A stretch of 64,000 nt of DNA from Clostridia bacterium. GTDB taxonomy: Bacteria > Bacillota_A > Clostridia > Christensenellales > Aristaeellaceae. The position numbers and the translations under genes were made by a program. The notes under the pieces are model-generated. The model searched no databases. It worked only from the letters and a program-made list of their open reading frames with translations, and was not told the DNA's origin. Location: NCBI GenBank assembly GCA_017517815.1, contig JAFWYA010000014.1:62001-126000 (forward strand), in the 5' to 3' direction. Below are positions 57,955 to 64,000 of the stretch, in pieces (positions within the stretch are counted from its first letter, which is position 1; every line of letters begins with the position of its first letter).

Positions 57955-60900
57955 TCACCTGAGCACAACGCCGTCGTCGCCGAACTTGCAGCGCAGGTGC
58001 ATCAGCACATTGTCCGACGCACTGCTCCAGTAGCGGCGGCTGAGCAGCAGCGCAATGCCTTCGTCCTGAATTTTGACGTATACCGGCACGTCGCCGGGAT
58101 AGGCCTCGCATTCGTCCTTCACCGGCTCCAGATCGGCGCGGGTGGGCAGCAGCAGATACAGCTTTTTGGGCGCCTGCTTGGCCAGCTGCGCATCGGTCAG
58201 CTGGGGCTGAGGCGCTGCGGCTGCAGCCTGACGGGCTTCGCGCGCCTTTTCCTGATCGGCCTTCATTTCACTCACGGGCTTGGTGTGCACCTTCACGCCG
58301 TTGCGGTCAAGGGGGCGCAGGCTGTCGACCAGAATTTTGGGGTCTTCATCGTCGCGGATGGACAGCTTGCCTTCGATAATGACGAGGCTGTCAACGTCCA
58401 TCATGAAGGCGTAGCGCTCGTATACCTTGGGGAAGGCCAGACCCTCGATCTGCCCGGTCAGATCCTCCAGCGCCAGCACGCCCATCATGGCGCCCTTCTT
58501 GGTCACCTTGTTTTTGGCCATGGTCAGGATGCCCGCCATGGTCACCTGCAGGCCGTCAAAATTCTGCGTTTCGCTTTCGGCCATTTCCTGCACGTCGGCA
58601 GCGGTGGTAAAGCCGGTGCGAAGCAGGTCGGCCACTTCATCCAGGGGATGGCCGGTGATGTACACGCCGGTCATTTCGCGTTCCATGTTAAGCAGAGCCT
58701 TGTGCGGATATTCCTCCATGGGCGGCACCTCAAACATTACGCCTGCGGTCACCGGGCCGCCGCCGCTCATTTCAAGGTCGAACAGGCTCAACTGCCCGGC
58801 CACGTTGTTGCGGCGCTTGATGGCCGCGTCGTCCATGAGGGGCTCGTGGATATAGAGCAGCTGCTGGCGGTTGTAGCCCAGCCGGTCGAACGCACCGGCC
58901 TTGATGAGGCTTTCGACCGTGCGCTTGTTGAGCGCGTCGCCGCTGCAGCGTTCCACAAAGTCAAAAATGTTGGTGAATGCGCCCTTGGCGCGCTCGCGCT
59001 CAATCAGCTCCACCGCGCCGCGGCCCACGTTTTTCACCCCGCCCAGGCCAAAGCGGATGCCGGGTTTGCCGTCCTCGCCCCGGTCGACGGAGAAGCGCCA
59101 CTGGCTCTTGTTCACGTCCGGCGGCAGGATGGGAATGCCGTTCTGACGGCAGTACTGCACATAGCCTGCGATCTTGGGAGTGTTGTCGAGCATGCTGTTC
59201 ATGAGCGCTGCCATGAAGGGCACCGGATGATGCCTTTTCAGCCACCCCGTCTGCACAGCCACGAGGGCGTAGGCCGCCGCGTGGCTTTTATTGAAGGCGT
59301 AGCTGGCAAAGGCGCTCATCTCGTCATAGATGGCCTCGGCAGCTTCCTGCGGCACGCCGCGGCGCACTGCGCCGTCAATGACCACATTGCCGTTTTCATC
59401 GGTCATGCCGTGCACGAAGTATTCGCGCTCCTGCGCCATCACGTCTTTCTTCTTTTTGGCCATAGCGCGGCGCATCAGGTCGCTGCGGCCCAGCGAATAA
59501 CCGGCAAGGTCGCGCACGATCTGCATCACCTGCTCCTGATACACCATGCAGCCGTAGGTCACGTCGAGGATGGGCTTCAAAAGCGGCGTTTTGTATTTGA
59601 CGGTGGACGGATCATGCTTGCCCGCGATATAGCGCGGGATGGACTCCATCGGGCCCGGGCGGTAGAGCGAAATGGCAGCGATGACGTCCTCAAAGCACTC
59701 AGGCTTCATGCTCTGCAAAAACACGCGCATGCCGCCTGATTCCAGCTGGAACACGCCGTCGGTATCGCCGGAGGAGATCATTTTGTACACTTCCGCATCG
59801 TCTGTGGGGATGTCCTCCGGGCGGATGTCGACGCCGGTCTCTTTCATCATGGCCAACGTGTCGCGGATGACGGTGAGCGTGCGCAGGCCCAGAAAGTCCA
59901 TCTTGAGCAGGCCCAGCCGCTCCAGCGTGCCCATGGGATACTGCGTGGTGATGACCTCGTCGTTTAACTGCAGCGGCACATATTCGGTGACCGGCTTTGC
60001 GGTGATCAATACGCCCGCCGCGTGGGTGCTGGCGTGGCGCGGCATGCCCTCCAGCGTACGGCTCATGTCATACAGCCGCTGGATCTGCGGGTCGCTTTCC
60101 ACCAGTTCGCGCAGCTGGGGGCTGACGTCCATGGCCTTTTCAAGGGTCATGTCCAGTGCAAAGGGAATGGCCTTGGCCACCTGATCCACGCTTGCATAGC
60201 TCATGCCCAGCACGCGGCCCACATCGCGCACCACAGCCTTGGCCTTCATGGTACCAAAGGTGATGATCTGGCTGACGTGATCGTGCCCGTACTTGCGCGC
60301 CACATAGTCGATGACCTCCTGACGGCGCTCGTAGCAGAAGTCGATGTCCAGGTCGGGCATGGACATGCGCTCAGGGTTCAGGAAGCGTTCAAACAGCAGG
60401 TTGTACTTGAGGGGATCCAGCATGGTGATGGAAAGCGTATACGCCACAATGCTGCCTGCGCCGCTGCCGCGGCCGGGGCCCACCATGATGCCGTTGCGCT
60501 TGGCATAGTGGATGAAGTCCCACACGATGAGGAAGTAGTCCACATAACCCATCTGGCTGATCATGTCCAGCTCGTACTGAAGGCGGGTGCGCGGCTCGCT
60601 GGCAGGATCGTCCGCCTGCGCGGGATACAGGCGGCGCAGGCCCTCCATGCACAGGCGGGTGAGCATTTCCAGCGCCGTTTCGCCGGTTTCGATGGGATAG
60701 TGCGGCAGGTGCAGGGTGCCGAAGTCAAACGTCACATGGCACCGTTCAGCGATCTTCTGCGCGTTATCCACTGCCTCCTGACAGTCGGAAAACAACAGCC
60801 GCATCTCACGCTCGCCCTTCACATAGAGTTCCTCGGTCTCCATGCGCATACGGCTTTCATCCTGCAGGGTTTTGCCGGTCTGGATGCACATAAGCACTTC

Positions 60901-61545
60901 CTGCGCCTGCGCGTCCTCGCGGTAGAGATAGTGGCAGTCGTTGGTGGCCACAAGCGGCGCGCCGGTCTCCATGGCCAGGCGCTTTAATTTGGGCAGCACC
61001 AGCTTTTCATCGCGGATGCCGTGATCCATGATCTCAATATAAAAGTTGTCCCTGCCGAAAATGCGCTGCATATTGGCCACGTACTGGCGCGCCTCGTCCG
61101 GGCGGCCCTGCATGAGCAGCTTGGGCAGATCGCCGCTTAAGCACGCCGACAGGCAGATGAGGCCCTCGCTGTGCTCTTCCAGCAGCTTGTAGTCGATGCG
61201 GGGGCGGTAGTAAAAGCCCTCCGTAAAACCGGCAGACACGAGCTTTACAAGGTTACGGTAGCCGGTGTTGTTTTCGCAAAGCAAAATCAGGTGGCTGTAT
61301 TCGCGCGCCGCGCCATGCTTTTCAAACCGGTCGGGGCAGATATATACCTCGCAGCCGATCACCGGCGTGATGCCGTTTTTCTGGCATTCATTATAAAAGT
61401 CGATCACGCCGTACATCACGCCGTGGTCGGTGATGGCGGCATGGGTCTGCCCCAGTTCCTTCAGGCGCTTGACAAGCGGGCCGATCCGGTTTGCGCCGTC
61501 CAGCAGGCTGTATTCGGTGTGCAGATGCAGGTGGGTGAAGGACAT
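57955..61545 (-). CDS. dnaE: DNA polymerase III alpha subunit DnaE
   Basis: 1196 residues with AAGGAGG before the ATG. The PHP domain starts HLHLHTEYSLLDG (5-17). The polymerase palm has VGPGRGSGAGSIVAY and the catalytic PDLDIDF near residue 400. Finger and tau-binding parts include GVFQLESGGMRVFLQ, RRAMAKKKKDVM and FNKSHAAAYALVAVQTGWLK. A helix-hairpin-helix and an OB domain (MAGILTMAKNKVTKKGAMMGVLALEDLTGQIE) follow. The Ala/Gln-rich linker near 1115-1130 precedes a C-terminal domain. The protein has no proofreading exonuclease, as is normal for DnaE1. Confidence 0.95.
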   Translation of the reverse strand: MSFTHLHLHTEYSLLDGANRIGPLVKRLKELGQTHAAITDHGVMYGVIDFYNECQKNGITPVIGCEVYICPDRFEKHGAAREYSHLILLCENNTGYRNLVKLVSAGFTEGFYYRPRIDYKLLEEHSEGLICLSACLSGDLPKLLMQGRPDEARQYVANMQRIFGRDNFYIEIMDHGIRDEKLVLPKLKRLAMETGAPLVATNDCHYLYREDAQAQEVLMCIQTGKTLQDESRMRMETEELYVKGEREMRLLFSDCQEAVDNAQKIAERCHVTFDFGTLHLPHYPIETGETALEMLTRLCMEGLRRLYPAQADDPASEPRTRLQYELDMISQMGYVDYFLIVWDFIHYAKRNGIMVGPGRGSGAGSIVAYTLSITMLDPLKYNLLFERFLNPERMSMPDLDIDFCYERRQEVIDYVARKYGHDHVSQIITFGTMKAKAVVRDVGRVLGMSYASVDQVAKAIPFALDMTLEKAMDVSPQLRELVESDPQIQRLYDMSRTLEGMPRHASTHAAGVLITAKPVTEYVPLQLNDEVITTQYPMGTLERLGLLKMDFLGLRTLTVIRDTLAMMKETGVDIRPEDIPTDDAEVYKMISSGDTDGVFQLESGGMRVFLQSMKPECFEDVIAAISLYRPGPMESIPRYIAGKHDPSTVKYKTPLLKPILDVTYGCMVYQEQVMQIVRDLAGYSLGRSDLMRRAMAKKKKDVMAQEREYFVHGMTDENGNVVIDGAVRRGVPQEAAEAIYDEMSAFASYAFNKSHAAAYALVAVQTGWLKRHHPVPFMAALMNSMLDNTPKIAGYVQYCRQNGIPILPPDVNKSQWRFSVDRGEDGKPGIRFGLGGVKNVGRGAVELIERERAKGAFTNIFDFVERCSGDALNKRTVESLIKAGAFDRLGYNRQQLLYIHEPLMDDAAIKRRNNVAGQLSLFDLEMSGGGPVTAGVMFEVPPMEEYPHKALLNMEREMTGVYITGHPLDEVADLLRTGFTTAADVQEMAESETQNFDGLQVTMAGILTMAKNKVTKKGAMMGVLALEDLTGQIEGLAFPKVYERYAFMMDVDSLVIIEGKLSIRDDEDPKILVDSLRPLDRNGVKVHTKPVSEMKADQEKAREARQAAAAAPQPQLTDAQLAKQAPKKLYLLLPTRADLEPVKDECEAYPGDVPVYVKIQDEGIALLLSRRYWSSASDNVLMHLRCKFGDDGVVLR

Positions 61546-61632
61546 GAGCGGCCTCCTTGGCAGTTGATTCTTTGTTTATTATAGCATATACCGCCCATGA
61601 AAAACTTTTTTCAAAAAACTTTTGAAAAGGGG

Positions 61633-61661
61633 TTGACATTCCCATAGGGTGGTGCTATTAT
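61633..61661 (+). promoter_or_regulatory. Promoter of the amino acid ABC transporter operon
   Basis: TTGACA (61633-61638) and TATTAT (61656-61661) are 17 bases apart, a near-consensus promoter. Confidence 0.85.
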
Positions 61662-61663
61662 AC

Positions 61664-61697
61664 TATCGTGTTAGCGCACTAAAGCGATAACACGATA
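61664..61697 (+). promoter_or_regulatory. Near-perfect inverted repeat at the transcription start
   Basis: TATCGTGTTAGCGC (61664-61677) and GCGATAACACGATA (61684-61697) pair at 13 of 14 positions around a 6-base centre. The element covers the predicted start site, as expected for a repressor operator. Confidence 0.6.
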
Positions 61698-61727
61698 AGA
61701 AACAAAAATTTTTAGGAGGAAACAACA

Positions 61728-62528
61728 ATGATGAAGAAACTGTTCGCCGCTGTACTGGTACTGATGATGATGGTGTGCGGTTTCGCTCATGCTGAAGATA
61801 ATTCCGTGCAGGCCATCCTTGACAAGGGCACCTTTATCCTCGGCCTGGACGACAGCTTCCCCCCCATGGGCTTCCGTGATGAAAACAACGAGATCGTCGG
61901 CTTCGACATCGACGTGGCCAAGGCCGTCGCCGCCAAGCTGGGCGTGGAATTCGTGGCGCAGCCCATCGCCTGGGACGCCAAGGAACTGGAACTGAACTCC
62001 GGCAACATCGACTGCATCTGGAACGGCATGTCCATCACCCCCGAGCGTGAGGCTTCCATGGCCATGAGCTTCCCCTACCTGAACAACCAGATGGTGTTCT
62101 ACGTCAAGGCCGACAGCGGCATCAAGGCTGCCGAGGATCTGGCTGGCAAGAGCGTTGCCGTGCAGAACGGCTCCTACGCTGAAGAGCTGCTCAACGGCGA
62201 CTTCGCCGACATGGCCGCCACCTTCTCCGAGGTTCTGGGCTACGACGAGTACCTCACCGCTCTGATGGACCTGCAGACCGGCGGCTGCGACGCGGTGCTT
62301 GTCGACCTGGTGGTTGGCGAATACAAGGTCAGCGGCATGGGCGCTACCGACCTGGTTGCCGGCTTTGCTCTGGCTGACGACAACTACGGCATCGGCTTCC
62401 GCAAGGACGATGTGGCTCTGCGCGACAAGGTGCAGGAACTGCTCATCGAAATGAAGGCCGACGGCAGCCTGGCTGAGATCTGCAAGAAGTGGTTCACCGA
62501 CGACATCACCGTCGTGCCCGCCAAGTAA
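61728..62528 (+). CDS. Amino acid ABC transporter substrate-binding protein
   Basis: 266 residues, TTTAGGAGG upstream; a second ATG follows immediately. The signal peptide (1-23) ends in AHA-E and lacks a true lipobox, so secretion rather than lipid anchoring is predicted, which is odd for a Gram-positive binding protein. The SBP_bac_3 fold shows in ILGLDDSFPPMGFRDENNEIVGFDIDVAKAVAAKLGVE, WNGMSITPEREASMAMSFPYLNNQMVFYV and GFRKDDVALRDKVQELLIEMKADGSLAEICKKWF. It captures a polar amino acid for the permease and ATPase that follow. Confidence 0.92.
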   Translation: MMKKLFAAVLVLMMMVCGFAHAEDNSVQAILDKGTFILGLDDSFPPMGFRDENNEIVGFDIDVAKAVAAKLGVEFVAQPIAWDAKELELNSGNIDCIWNGMSITPEREASMAMSFPYLNNQMVFYVKADSGIKAAEDLAGKSVAVQNGSYAEELLNGDFADMAATFSEVLGYDEYLTALMDLQTGGCDAVLVDLVVGEYKVSGMGATDLVAGFALADDNYGIGFRKDDVALRDKVQELLIEMKADGSLAEICKKWFTDDITVVPAK

Positions 62529-62548
62529 GCAAAGGATAGCAACATAAC

Positions 62549-62574
62549 GCCGGGGGTCAGTTTTGACCCCCGGC
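62549..62574 (+). terminator. Intercistronic hairpin after the binding-protein gene
   Basis: GCCGGGGGTCA (62549-62559) pairs with TGACCCCCGGC (62564-62574). It lacks a T run, so it probably stabilises the upstream mRNA or reduces read-through, giving more binding protein than permease. Confidence 0.65.
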
Positions 62575-62606
62575 TCGTTTGGCGCTATGAGAAAGGAAAA
62601 CCCCAC

Positions 62607-63275
62607 ATGACCATCAAGTTCTTCAACAACCCTGAAAAGCTGTGGAAGCTGGTAACCCTCATGATCGACGGCGCCGGCACCACGCTGAGCATCTTCTTCC
62701 TCACGCTGCTTCTCAGCGTGCCGCTTGGTATGCTGGTGGCGCTTGGCCGCATGAGCAAAAAAAGCGTGATCCGCGGCCCCATCAGCCTTTACATCTACAT
62801 TATGCGCTCTACCCCGCTGATGCTGCAGATCATGTTCATCTATTTCCTGCTGCCCATGATCCTGCCCTTCCGCGTGGACCGTTTCTGGGCGGTCATCTTC
62901 TCCTTTGTCATCAACTACGCCGCTTATTTTGCCGAAATCTTCCGTTCCGGCATCCAGTCCATCCCGCAGGGCCAGTACGAGGCCGCGAAGGTGCTGGGCT
63001 ATACCAAAATGCAGACCTTCTTCCGCATCATTCTGCCGCAGGTCGTCAAGCGCGTGCTGCTGCCTGTATGCAACGAGATCATCACCCTCATCAAGGATAC
63101 CGCGCTTGCCTCCACCGTGGCCGTGGTCGACCTGATGACCGTTGCCAAAAAGCAGGTTTCTTCGTCGTCTTCCATCGAGCCGTACCTGGTGGCCATCATC
63201 ATGTACCTCATTTTGAACGGCGTGGCCGAACAGCTGTGCAAGCTGGCTGAAAAGAAAATGGACTACTACCGCTAA
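62607..63275 (+). CDS. Amino acid ABC transporter permease
   Basis: 222 residues with five membrane helices. [33 protein letters not shown] starts the HisMQ-type domain. The EAA loop [29 protein letters not shown] contacts the ATPase. [24 protein letters not shown] is the conserved middle part. AAAGGAAAA precedes the start at 62607. Confidence 0.93.
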   Translation: MTIKFFNNPEKLWKLVTLMIDGAGTTLSIFFLTLLLSVPLGMLVALGRMSKKSVIRGPISLYIYIMRSTPLMLQIMFIYFLLPMILPFRVDRFWAVIFSFVINYAAYFAEIFRSGIQSIPQGQYEAAKVLGYTKMQTFFRIILPQVVKRVLLPVCNEIITLIKDTALASTVAVVDLMTVAKKQVSSSSSIEPYLVAIIMYLILNGVAEQLCKLAEKKMDYYR

Positions 63276-63295
63276 GAAAGGAGATTTCCCCCGCA

Positions 63296-64000
<705 letters not shown>

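Overview
The window looks like a chromosomal segment of a GC-rich, spore-forming member of the Bacillota, probably class Clostridia and possibly the Christensenellales type of gut anaerobe. The evidence is a sleB-ypeB spore-germination pair, an RsfA-like SANT regulator, a secG of the Firmicutes type, HelD, strong AGGAGG ribosome sites, SigA-type promoters (TTGACA-N17-TATAAT) and many Pro/Thr-rich secreted proteins. The lineage is an inference from gene content only. No rRNA, tRNA, CRISPR array, transposase or phage gene was found.

Positions 1-6465 open with a candidate free-standing structured RNA and a 31-residue membrane peptide. A glycan operon follows (GH38-type hydrolase, cellulase-like hydrolase, acetamidase/formamidase family protein), then a convergent GH10 xylanase. 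Positions 6700-19000 mix regulators (an orphan OmpR-type response regulator, an RsfA-like factor, an AraC/PocR factor) with sugar genes (ROK sugar kinase, nucleoside hydrolase, Gfo/Idh dehydrogenase, CE7 acetyl esterase, APH-fold sugar kinase). They also hold a five-repeat peptidoglycan-binding lipoprotein, secG, two very small conserved-looking proteins and a cassette of four consecutive palindromes bracketed by duplicated terminators. Positions 19045-26753 hold helD, whose leader looks like a transcription attenuator, and a five-gene operon (FAD oxidoreductase, HAD phosphatase, Lrp regulator, class I aminotransferase, CapA).

Positions 26873-37550 are an envelope-glycan region: two MATE transporters, a GtrII-like glucosyltransferase, a GH16 glucanase, a GT-C membrane protein, a TIM-barrel-like unknown, a GtrB-like GT2 and a DUF6020 membrane protein. 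GtrA and an LPG-synthase/flippase-like protein (47040-48403) probably belong to the same theme. Between them, 37757-46975 is one ten-gene operon for an Mrp/Mbh-type cation antiporter. It has the Mbh-like gene order E-F-G-D-(E/B)-C and then four full-length NuoL/M/N-type subunits, with no hydrogenase or quinone module.

Positions 48417-53436 hold ypeB-sleB, then a divergent ECF sigma factor with a DUF4349 putative anti-sigma protein and two exported proteins. Positions 53626-64000 hold an AraC regulator, ATP-type phosphofructokinase, a 3' remnant of glgB, an unusual fusion of a TauE/SafE (TSUP) exporter with a dolichol/phytol-kinase-like domain, dnaE, and a polar amino acid ABC transporter that runs off the right edge.

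The observations most worth checking are the four-channel Mrp-like complex, the TSUP-kinase fusion beside a glgB remnant, the palindrome cassette at 7375-7625, the helD leader, and the orphan RNA at the left edge.
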